Assembly: GCA_900321515.1 (NCBI GenBank)
Contig: ONWI01000005.1
Coordinates: 1-12,808 of the forward strand
Direction of reading: 5' to 3'
From: an uncultured Eubacteriales bacterium
Lineage (GTDB): Bacteria; Bacillota; Clostridia; Oscillospirales; Acutalibacteraceae
Length of the DNA stretch: 12,808 nucleotides
Of the stretch, positions 5,736 to 12,314 are shown one piece after another; position 1 is the stretch's first letter, and the number at the start of each line of letters is the position of its first letter. Below the pieces are notes generated by a model. That model was not told the DNA's origin, searched no databases, and saw only the letters and a list, made by a program, of their open reading frames with translations. Position numbers and translations under genes: made by a program.

Positions 5736-6731
5736 GATTTTCCTGACGGGTCTTAACACGGAATAAGCCATTTCGATTTGAGGATAGGCGGCGGTATAAA
5801 AGGACGGCGTTTCGGTCAGTCCCATGTGCGGATGACTTCTGTATTTTTTCAGGTGTTTCCTCATCATCTTCCTCATTATTCCGAGATACTTGCGGTATTC
5901 TCCGGTTTTTTCCAGTTCCCTTATCTGGTCGCGAAGTACTATCGCTGAATGATAGGCTGTACTGTCTTCGGCCGCTTTGTACCCGTTTTTTTCAAAAAAA
6001 TCAAGCTGTTCGCTGAAAGCCTCGAAGGCGGTAAGTCTTCCGGGCTTCCAGCGGCTTTTTGTTATGCCGTCGGGATTATGAAAATAATAATACAACGGAT
6101 ATTCAATATGCAGCACACTGCTCAATGAAAATATGATTTTATATGTCACAAATCGGTCTTCATGCATCTTGCCTTCGGGATATCGTATGCTCTCAAAACA
6201 GCTCCGGTGATACAGCTTGCCCCATGATACCGTCTCCAGATATGGACAGCCTACATAGAATTCCTCCGGCAGCATAGATACTGTCTTTACGGAATCCTCG
6301 CGGACGTTCTCCGATGTTGGCGCTTCAGCGCCGTGAAAAAGAAGGCAGTCTCCTGCCACTGTCTTTTCGGATGTGCCGGATATCTTTTTATACAGCAGTT
6401 CCAGCATCTGCGGGTGTACAGCATCGTCACTGTCAACAAACGCAATCCATTCACAGTCCTCTTTTTCAAGAGCACTATCCAATCCTGTGTTCCTCGCCGC
6501 TGCCTGCCCCATATTCTTCTGATGTATTACGGTTATCCTGTGATCCACCGCCGCGTACTCATCACATATCGTTCCGCTGAGGTCTGTCGAACCGTCATCT
6601 ATCAGTATCAGCTCAAAATCCTCAAGTGTCTGGCATAGAATGCTGTCAACGCATCTCGACAGATATTTTTCCGTATTGTAGACAGGAACTATGACGCTTA
6701 TTCCTGACATGTTTATCAACTCATTTCTCAT
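5706..6731 (-). CDS. Glycosyltransferase family 2 (second gene of the Stealth unit)
   Basis: A 341-residue GT2 enzyme. 'ISVIVPVYNTEKYL' (11-24), 'LILIDDGSTD' (41-50), 'KNMGQAAARNTGL' (72-84) and 'FVDSDDAVHP' (98-107) form the nucleotide-sugar and metal site of an EpsJ/CpsI-like glycosyltransferase. The C-terminal 140 residues have the 'YPLYYYFHNPDGIT' element often seen in these enzymes. Its start overlaps the end of the upstream Stealth gene by 11 bases (ATGAGAAATGA), so translation is coupled. A second in-frame ATG at 6710 has a GAGAAATGAG signal in front and is an equally good start (334 residues). The last codons (encoding IRACSGFRV) lie inside the inverted repeat at 5720-5735, so that repeat supplies the C-terminus. 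The substrate cannot be told. Confidence 0.9.
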   Translation of the reverse strand: MRNELINMSGISVIVPVYNTEKYLSRCVDSILCQTLEDFELILIDDGSTDLSGTICDEYAAVDHRITVIHQKNMGQAAARNTGLDSALEKEDCEWIAFVDSDDAVHPQMLELLYKKISGTSEKTVAGDCLLFHGAEAPTSENVREDSVKTVSMLPEEFYVGCPYLETVSWGKLYHRSCFESIRYPEGKMHEDRFVTYKIIFSLSSVLHIEYPLYYYFHNPDGITKSRWKPGRLTAFEAFSEQLDFFEKNGYKAAEDSTAYHSAIVLRDQIRELEKTGEYRKYLGIMRKMMRKHLKKYRSHPHMGLTETPSFYTAAYPQIEMAYSVLRPVRKIIRACSGFRV

Positions 6732-7890
6732 ATGACGAACGTGACGGAAATTTTTTATTCATCAGCTCTGTCACATCTCTCTTCAAATCTTCGTAATCCA
6801 CGTCTGAGGCTTTTTCGGAGTCATTCAGACACACGGATAATATCCGCGCGCCTTTGCGGAACGCTTCCCTGATGCCGACCATATTCTCTTTGCTGATGTT
6901 GCAGGCAAAGCCGTAATGCTCCATGCTCACCGGTTCAAATGTATTATGGCATATCTCCCACATGAAAAATATCTGTTGATTGATATTCTCCATGCTCCTG
7001 AATTTATTCATGCATGTGCGGCGGAAACTCTCTTCAAACGCTTCGTGACACTGCTCCATGCTGCTCTTTCTCATTGGAAGCGGCAGATGTGAAAAGATTA
7101 TTCCCGACAGATATCCCACGATATATGTCATATGATTGTAAATGGTATTCTCTCCGTATTTGTAGGAAAACCATTTCTCCGGCGCGTCGGTCATCACATC
7201 GCGTATGCGGCAGACCGAATTGCATAGTCCTATATCGTTTAGTATCTCGTGCTCATAGGAACTCATCTCCGGATGCGCATACAGCGGCATGGTAACGCCG
7301 CACAGATTCGGCAGATTTCCGGTAAAAAAATCACCGGCGGACGCGTTATCGAACAGATACATGTCATCGTTAAAATATACGAAATGCTCCGACAGCCCGC
7401 TTATTCTCCAAAGGTTCAGCTCAATGCATATGCTGCTGAATGTGGGAAGGTACTCTTTCGGGATAAAATCCTCATGCCTTACCACTCTCAGCTTGGGATG
7501 TTCCGTATTCAGCCATTCCGGAGTATGTCCGCATGTGACCAGCCATACATACCGCACCCAGGGTGCGTATTGTTCCACCGCCCTGAACCAATATCTGAAC
7601 ATCCCCCACTCCCTGTATCTGAATGAGGAATTGTCCTTTTTTTCGCTATGACTCAGCTCTGTGTGATACTTTTCTTTCTGACTGAGCCATTCCGGGTCCG
7701 AAGCGTCCACCCACGTTACTACAAAGTCGATGGGATAGGTTATTTTTTCGACGCTCCTGTTTTTCTCCTTTTCAAGAGAAAGCATATTGCCCTTTCTGCA
7801 TAATTCCTCGGAAACCGCATCCGCTCCATTTATCCAATTTTTCAGCTTGCGCCTGAACACACGGATTTTTTTTATTCGATTGCTTGCCAA
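6721..7890 (-). CDS. Stealth-family sugar-phosphate transferase
   Basis: A 389-residue member of the Stealth family, which includes bacterial capsule hexose-1-phosphate transferases and the human GlcNAc-1-phosphotransferase. Conserved region 1 is 'IDFVVTWVDASDPEW' (54-68). Region 2 runs from 'SFRYREWGMFRYWFRAVEQ' (about 89) through 'APWVRYVWLVTCGHTPEWLN', 'VVRHEDFIPKEYLPTFSS' and 'EHFVYFNDDMYLF' (168-180). Later regions include the histidine-rich segment near 260-300 and 'NINQQIFF'. These enzymes transfer a sugar-1-phosphate from a nucleotide sugar and build phosphodiester-linked polysaccharide. I take TTG 7890 as the start because AAAGGGG lies 10 bases upstream; ATG 7785 (with AAAGGG 4 bases before) would give 354 residues and still keep every conserved region. 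It is first in a two-gene unit with the GT2 gene. Confidence 0.88.
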   Translation of the reverse strand: MASNRIKKIRVFRRKLKNWINGADAVSEELCRKGNMLSLEKEKNRSVEKITYPIDFVVTWVDASDPEWLSQKEKYHTELSHSEKKDNSSFRYREWGMFRYWFRAVEQYAPWVRYVWLVTCGHTPEWLNTEHPKLRVVRHEDFIPKEYLPTFSSICIELNLWRISGLSEHFVYFNDDMYLFDNASAGDFFTGNLPNLCGVTMPLYAHPEMSSYEHEILNDIGLCNSVCRIRDVMTDAPEKWFSYKYGENTIYNHMTYIVGYLSGIIFSHLPLPMRKSSMEQCHEAFEESFRRTCMNKFRSMENINQQIFFMWEICHNTFEPVSMEHYGFACNISKENMVGIREAFRKGARILSVCLNDSEKASDVDYEDLKRDVTELMNKKFPSRSSYEK

Positions 7891-7994
7891 AATCTGAATT
7901 CCCCTTTATGTTTTTTTCTCCGCCCGGGAAGGACGGCTTTGGATTTTTACGATTCCGGTATTCGCCCGACCTCATTTTTGTCAGGGTACGTTTT

Positions 7995-8090
7995 GCTCGC
8001 TCGGCTCCGCCTCGCTCGCGGGGCTCTGCCCCACCGCCCCCACGCCAGGAGGTCCAGACCCCCTGGAATCCCATTATTGGCGCTGCGCGC
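7995..8090. repeat. GC-rich hairpin-dense element, repeat-like
   Basis: A strongly GC-rich island in otherwise AT-rich non-coding DNA. It contains GGGGC-TCT-GCCCC (8020-8032) and a 10-bp hairpin with one mismatch, CCAGGAGGTC (8045-8054) with GACCCCCTGG (8057-8066). There is also a near-tandem GCTCGCTCGG / CCTCGCTCGC stretch and GCGC-TGC-GCGC near its right end. Interspersed elements with this look ('CCAGGGGG...GGGGC.GCCCC') are common between genes in Clostridia genomes; that is memory, not a match I could run. A pyrimidine tract follows at 8091-8118. Read on the minus strand it lies in the 5' leader of the Stealth unit. Confidence 0.5.
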
Positions 8091-8128
8091 TTTCCCTTTT
8101 TTCTTTTTTCTTTTTCCTTACTATTTTT

Positions 8129-8157
8129 ATTATATCATTCGGAAAAAATCAATTCAA
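8129..8157 (-). promoter_or_regulatory. Minus-strand promoter for the Stealth-glycosyltransferase unit
   Basis: Read on the minus strand, TTGAAT (8157-8152) and a perfect TATAAT (8134-8129) are separated by 17 bases. It points at the Stealth gene about 240 bases away, so the transcript would have a long leader containing the GC-rich element. Confidence 0.6.
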
Positions 8158-8228
8158 TAAGTTTTAATATTTTTAACAATTTTTTGATGATAATGCAGAG
8201 AAAACACTTGATTTTTGCCGAATGATAT
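8132..8228. repeat. 20-bp inverted repeat across divergent promoters
   Basis: Bases 8132-8151 (ATATCATTCGG then A6TCA) and 8209-8228 are reverse complements at 19 of 20 positions, 57 bases apart. The left arm fills the spacer of the minus promoter and the right arm fills the spacer and -10 region of the plus promoter, so each promoter carries the same TGATTTTTnCCGAATGATAT sequence. It could be a pair of operators for one regulator, a duplicated promoter, or the ends of a 97-base miniature element. Confidence 0.6.
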
Positions 8229-8239
8229 GATATCATATC
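8208..8239 (+). promoter_or_regulatory. Promoter of the pheST T-box leader, with a 16-bp palindrome
   Basis: TTGATT (8208-8213) and TATCAT (8231-8236) are spaced by 17 bases; TATGAT (8226-8231) is an alternative -10. A perfect palindrome, GATATGATATCATATC (8224-8239), covers the -10 region. The T-box leader begins just downstream, so the position fits. Confidence 0.5.
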
Positions 8240-8242
8240 TGT

Positions 8243-8551
8243 TAAGCAATTAAATACTTGTATAAGAGCAATGAAGGCATTTCAGTAGCCGCCGTCCGTT
8301 TTTTTACACTATGCAGAGAGAGAATGTCATGGCTGAAAGCATTCCGGGGATTATTGCGGTGAATTTCGGTGCCGGAGCTTATTTTTCGACCCGCTTTTTT
8401 TGTGGAAGGCGGCGAGGGAAATACGTCTCGCCCGGCGTTAATGGGACTTATTGAGGGTTTTATTCCTTTTTTTGACAGGCTGTAAAACCGAATTTGGGTG
8501 GTACCGCGAGATTTCGTCCCATTGGACGGGGTCTTATTTTTTTGTATTTTT
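8243..8551 (+). ncRNA. T-box leader, phenylalanine-specific
   Basis: The leader ahead of pheS has the parts of a T-box riboswitch. A long stem I is closed by ATAAG (8262-8266) with CTTAT (8378-8382), with a GCAGAGAG motif (8313-8320) in its upper part. The specifier region GTGAATTTCGG contains UUC, a Phe codon, at 8365-8367. A GGCGAG/CTCGCC stem follows around 8409-8431. The T-box core TGGGTGGTACCGCG lies at 8495-8508, and then a terminator. In this class uncharged tRNA pairs with the specifier and, through its acceptor end, with the T-box bulge, which favours an antiterminator and turns on the aminoacyl-tRNA synthetase genes. The specifier match to the downstream genes makes the assignment firm; exact ends are approximate. 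Confidence 0.93.
8510..8550 (+). terminator. Intrinsic terminator of the T-box leader
   Basis: A 10-bp stem (8510-8519 with 8524-8533, three G-U pairs, loop CATT) is followed by a run rich in T (8534-8550). Its left side directly follows the conserved T-box sequence, so formation of the antiterminator excludes it. This is the regulated terminator of the riboswitch. Confidence 0.85.
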
Positions 8552-8598
8552 TCATTACTTGACTTACCGGTATTGCAAAAAACAAGGAGGAAAATGCA

Positions 8599-9627
8599 AT
8601 GGAGAAGAAAATTGCAGAAATTATTCAGAGCTTCACCGAAGCCGCAAAGGAAGCTTCCGACTCCGCTTCAGTAGAAAAGCTGCGAGTCGCGTTCCTCGGC
8701 AAAAAGGGCGAAATCGCCGAACTCATGAAAGATCTCAAATCGGTTCCTGCCGACCAGAAGAAGGAATTCGGTCAGAAGATCAATCAGCTTAAAAAAGATG
8801 TGGAAGGCAGACTTTCCGACCTCACAGCCACTATCGAACAAAAAGAACTGGAAGCCCTGATCAACAGCGCCGAATGTTACGACGTCACCATGCCTTCAAG
8901 CGTGGAAACCGGTTCTTACCATCCAATTACCCTCGTTCAGCGCGAACTGGAGGAAATCTTCGCTTCCATGGGCTTTACCGTCGAGGATTACGACGAGATT
9001 GTGGACGATTACCACTGCTTTGAGGCGCTCAATATTCCAAAGCACCATCCCGCAAGAGACATGCAGGACACCTATTATCTCGATAACGGTCAGCTTCTCA
9101 AAACGCACACTTCCGCCGCGCAGAACGCCATCATGCGCAAGTACGGCGCCCCGCTGCGCGCTATTTTCCCCGGCCGCTGCTTCCGCAACGAGGCCATTGA
9201 CGCCTGCCACGAAAACACCTTCTTCCAGATGGAAGGCATTATGATCGACAAGGATATCTCCATTTCCAACCTCATCTACTTCATGAAAACCATGCTTTCC
9301 GAAGTATTTGAACGCGATGTGCAGGTGCGTCTGCGTCCGGGCTTCTTCCCCTTTGTTGAACCCGGCTTCGAGCTTGACATAAGCTGTCAGGTCTGCGGAG
9401 GCACTGGATGTCCCTCCTGCAAGAATTCCGGCTGGCTTGAGCTTTGCCCGTGCGGTATGATTCACCCCAACGTGCTCATTGCCGGCGGCATCGACCCCGA
9501 AGAATACACCGGCTTCGCTTTCGGTCTGGGTCTGACCCGTCTCGCTATGATGAAGTACGGCGTCAAGGACATCCGCACCTTCAACAGCGGCAATCTCAAA
9601 GCCCTCTCGCAGTTCGAGAGTCTTTAA
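8599..9627 (+). CDS. pheS: Phenylalanine-tRNA ligase alpha subunit
   Basis: A 342-residue catalytic subunit of the alpha2-beta2 enzyme that charges tRNA-Phe, of standard length. Residues 1-90 form the N-terminal coiled-coil that contacts tRNA. The class II core follows: 'TGSYHPITLVQRELEEIFASMGF' (104-126), 'DTYYL...LLKTHTSAAQ' (157-175), motif 2 'PGRCFRNEAIDACHENTFFQMEG' (191-213) and motif 3 'GFAFGLGLTRLAMMKYG' (305-321). A cysteine cluster, C263-x2-C266-x4-C271-x2-C274 with C283 and C285, sits before the 'GMIHPNVL' element; similar cysteines are known in many Firmicute PheS proteins. The start is fixed by AAGGAGG (8584-8590), 8 bases before ATG; an ATG at 8594 is in another frame. Expression is under the T-box. 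pheT follows after 21 bases. Confidence 0.98.
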   Translation: MEKKIAEIIQSFTEAAKEASDSASVEKLRVAFLGKKGEIAELMKDLKSVPADQKKEFGQKINQLKKDVEGRLSDLTATIEQKELEALINSAECYDVTMPSSVETGSYHPITLVQRELEEIFASMGFTVEDYDEIVDDYHCFEALNIPKHHPARDMQDTYYLDNGQLLKTHTSAAQNAIMRKYGAPLRAIFPGRCFRNEAIDACHENTFFQMEGIMIDKDISISNLIYFMKTMLSEVFERDVQVRLRPGFFPFVEPGFELDISCQVCGGTGCPSCKNSGWLELCPCGMIHPNVLIAGGIDPEEYTGFAFGLGLTRLAMMKYGVKDIRTFNSGNLKALSQFESL

Positions 9628-9648
9628 TCCATGAGGAGGTAATGTATC

Positions 9649-12015
9649 GTGCTGGTATCAATGAACTGGATCCGCGATTTCGTTGACCTTGACGGCTTCG
9701 ATATCGACGCACTTATTCACAGATTCACACTTTCCACCGCGGAGGTCGAGGAAGTGTTCCATTACGGCAGGGAGACAAGCAATGTCGTTATCGCTCAGAT
9801 TGTCTCCATTGAAAATCACCCCAATTCCAAAAAGCTCCACCTGCTCAAAGTTGACGCGGGTGACAAGGTTTACGACTGCGTTTGCGGCGCTCCCAACGTC
9901 AGGGAGGGCATGAAGGTCGCTTTCGCCAAAGAGGGCGGCTGCGTCAACGGCTTCGCTATCAGCAAGGCGACCGTCGCCGGCTACGACTCCTACGGCATGT
10001 GCTGCTCCGAGGCGGAGCTCGGCATCAGCGCCGACAACTCCGGCATTATGGAAATCACAGACGACTATCCTCTCGGCACTGACATCAAGTCCGTTTATGC
10101 CATCGAGGACACGATCTTTGAGGTGGACAACAAGTCCCTCACCAACCGTCCCGATCTGTGGGGCCACTACGGCATCGCAAGAGAATTCGCCGCCCTCACC
10201 GGTCAGCCATTGAAGCCCGTCGAACGTGTGGATACTTCGGTCTACAGCGAGCTTCCGCCCGTTGCCATTGACATTCAGGACACGGAACACTGCTACCGCT
10301 ATTCCGGCATGAAGGTGGACAATGTGACAACCCACACAAGCCCGGTCAATATGCGCATTCGCCTCTTCTACTGCGGCAGCAGGGCAATCAATCTGCTTGC
10401 TGATCTCACCAACTATCTCATGATGGAGCTTGGTCAGCCCATGCACGCTTTCGATCGCCGCAAGGTGGATTGCGTGGAAATCAAGCGCTTCGACGAGCCG
10501 TTTAAATTCAAGACCCTCGACGACTGCGAGAGGAATATCGACGAAAATACACTGATGATCTGCTCCAAGGGCGAACCTGTGGCTATCGCCGGCATTATGG
10601 GCGGCCTGGATTCGGAAATCGAGGACGACACCACTTCCCTGCTCCTCGAATCCGCCAACTTCGACGGCGTTTGCATCCGCAAATCCTCCCAGCGCCTCGG
10701 TCTGAGAACCGACGCGAGCATGCGATATGAAAAAATGCTCGACCCGGAGATTACCAACGTCGCTATCGAGCGCTTCCTCAAGCTGCTGTTTGACATTGAC
10801 CCCGACGTGCAGGTCATCTCTTCCCTCTCCGACAGCTATGTGCATCACTATGACAAAATTGAGCTGACCTTCGACAAGTCCTATGTTGACAGATACACCG
10901 GCATCGAGATCAGCGACGAGCAGATTATCAACACGCTGACTGCCCTCGGCTTCGATGTGAAGCATGAAGGCACGGGCTTTGACGTTACCGTTCCCTCATG
11001 GAGAGCCACCAAGGACGTCACCATAAAAGCCGATATCATTGAGGAAATCACAAGAATCTACGGCTATGACAACTTCAAAATTACCACCACCCTCAGCCCG
11101 CTTCGCCCTGTGCGCAGGAGCGTTATCAAGAGCGACGAGTATTACGCCAAGGACCTTCTGGTGGAAAAATTCAAGCTGCACGAAATCCATTCCTATATCT
11201 GGGCGGATTCCAGGAAATTCGGCGAACTGAATATGGACGTTGAGGACAACGTGAAGCTCATCAATTCCATCAATCCCGATCATGTGGTGCTCCGCAACTG
11301 CATGGTGCCTACCCTGCTCTGCGCGGTCAATGAAAACAAGTCCTTCGGCGCGGAATACGGCATTTTTGAGATAGCCCGCGTGATCGACGGCACCCGCGAG
11401 GACGGCACATGCAATGAACGCAGAAAGTTAGGCATCGTCCTTTACAGCCGCAAATGCAGCGAAAAAACTCTCTTCTTCCGCCTGCGCGATATCATTTCGC
11501 TCTTTGTCGCCAATCTCAGACACAAAGAGGTCAGATTCGAGCATGCCGATACAAGCCACAACTGGCAGCATCCCGTGAACACAGCCGAGATATCAGTGGA
11601 CGGAGAAAAACTTGGCTTTATCTCCACCCTGCATCCCCTGACCGCCATGAAGATCGACAAGAAGGCTGCCATCGTCACCGCTGAGATTGACATGGATTCA
11701 TTTGCCGCCGTCGGCAAGGATGAACTCAGCTTCAGCGAACCTTCCAAATTCCCGGGCATCGACATCGACCTGACTATTCTCAGAAATTCCGACGTCACTT
11801 ACCGCAAGGTTGAGGAAATCATCAAGGACAACGGCGGCGAGTTCCTCAACACAGTGACTGTCACCGACGTCTATGACGGCATCATCAGCAGCATTACCCT
11901 CCGCCTCGGCTTCTCCTCCCCCGACAGAACTCTCTCGATGAATGAAATACAGGACGTTGTATTCGGCTGCATCGTGCCTGAACTCGAAAAATCCGGTATT
12001 CTGCTTAAAAAATAA
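9649..12015 (+). CDS. pheT: Phenylalanine-tRNA ligase beta subunit
   Basis: A 788-residue beta subunit of usual size. The order is: the 'MNWIRDFVD' N-terminus; an EMAP-like tRNA-binding domain (about 44-150) with 'HPNSKKLHLLKVDAGD' and 'GMCCSEAELGIS'; and the B3/B4 editing domain with 'SRAINLLADLTNYLMMELGQPMHAFD' and 'GIMGGLDSEI', which clears mischarged Tyr-tRNA-Phe. Next are the B5 domain ('PSWRATKDVTIKADIIEEITRIYGYDN') and a catalytic-like core. The C-terminal FDX-ACB anticodon-binding domain (about 695-788) has 'SKFPGIDIDLTI' and 'DRTLSMNEIQDVV'. The start is GTG, with GAGGAGGT (9633-9640) eight bases upstream. It is cotranscribed with pheS and followed by a strong terminator. Its codon use is GC-rich compared with the flanking glycan genes, as expected for a highly expressed core gene. 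Confidence 0.98.
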   Translation: MLVSMNWIRDFVDLDGFDIDALIHRFTLSTAEVEEVFHYGRETSNVVIAQIVSIENHPNSKKLHLLKVDAGDKVYDCVCGAPNVREGMKVAFAKEGGCVNGFAISKATVAGYDSYGMCCSEAELGISADNSGIMEITDDYPLGTDIKSVYAIEDTIFEVDNKSLTNRPDLWGHYGIAREFAALTGQPLKPVERVDTSVYSELPPVAIDIQDTEHCYRYSGMKVDNVTTHTSPVNMRIRLFYCGSRAINLLADLTNYLMMELGQPMHAFDRRKVDCVEIKRFDEPFKFKTLDDCERNIDENTLMICSKGEPVAIAGIMGGLDSEIEDDTTSLLLESANFDGVCIRKSSQRLGLRTDASMRYEKMLDPEITNVAIERFLKLLFDIDPDVQVISSLSDSYVHHYDKIELTFDKSYVDRYTGIEISDEQIINTLTALGFDVKHEGTGFDVTVPSWRATKDVTIKADIIEEITRIYGYDNFKITTTLSPLRPVRRSVIKSDEYYAKDLLVEKFKLHEIHSYIWADSRKFGELNMDVEDNVKLINSINPDHVVLRNCMVPTLLCAVNENKSFGAEYGIFEIARVIDGTREDGTCNERRKLGIVLYSRKCSEKTLFFRLRDIISLFVANLRHKEVRFEHADTSHNWQHPVNTAEISVDGEKLGFISTLHPLTAMKIDKKAAIVTAEIDMDSFAAVGKDELSFSEPSKFPGIDIDLTILRNSDVTYRKVEEIIKDNGGEFLNTVTVTDVYDGIISSITLRLGFSSPDRTLSMNEIQDVVFGCIVPELEKSGILLKK

Positions 12016-12021
12016 TACTTT

Positions 12022-12069
12022 AGACCATAGCGAAGGTTTTTTCCAGCTCCAACGCTATGGTCTTTTTTT
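12022..12069 (+). terminator. Intrinsic terminator of the pheST operon
   Basis: A perfect 11-bp stem, AGACCATAGCG (12022-12032) with CGCTATGGTCT (12053-12063), has a 20-base loop and seven T ending at 12069. It lies seven bases after the pheT stop. Confidence 0.88.
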
Positions 12070-12083
12070 GCCTCGGCATAAAG

Positions 12084-12126
12084 CAAAAGCCTCCGTATCA
12101 AAAAATCAACGGAGGCTTTTGTTTTG
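12084..12126. terminator. Bidirectional terminator hairpin
   Basis: A perfect 13-bp stem, CAAAAGCCTCCGT (12084-12096) with ACGGAGGCTTTTG (12109-12121), has a 12-base loop. It carries A-rich DNA on its left side and T-rich DNA on its right, so it could stop transcription both from pheT and from the minus-strand lipoprotein gene to its right. Confidence 0.75.
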
Positions 12127-12314
12127 CTATTTATTTTTGAGGAGGAGAGATATAATCATTTTCAAATGCAAACGAGCGCTTATCAATCCCGTTTACATTT
12201 ATTATAATATACTATAATTATTATATTTAAGTTAAAAATATTTTACTAAATTGATAACAATGATAAAAATCAATAACAATATTTCGGAATTCTATGCAAA
12301 ATCCGGAATTTTGC
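12127..12314. other. AT-rich non-coding gap
   Basis: I find no gene here. The DNA is very AT-rich, with runs such as ATTATAATATACTATAATTATTATA. A GAGGAGGAGAG purine run (12139-12149) looks like a ribosome binding site, but no coding frame follows it. A small hairpin, GCAAAAT (12296-12302) with ATTTTGC (12308-12314), abuts the end of the minus-strand lipoprotein frame and lacks a T-run. Confidence 0.5.

Noticed and set aside
7884..8225. 113-codon + strand frame over the GC-rich element
   Set aside because: The translation is low complexity, it has no proper ribosome binding site, and it crosses repeat-like DNA and promoters.
9658..10965. 435-codon open frame on the minus strand
   Set aside because: It is antisense to pheT in GC-rich codons, where long shadow frames are common; pheT is certain from its domains.
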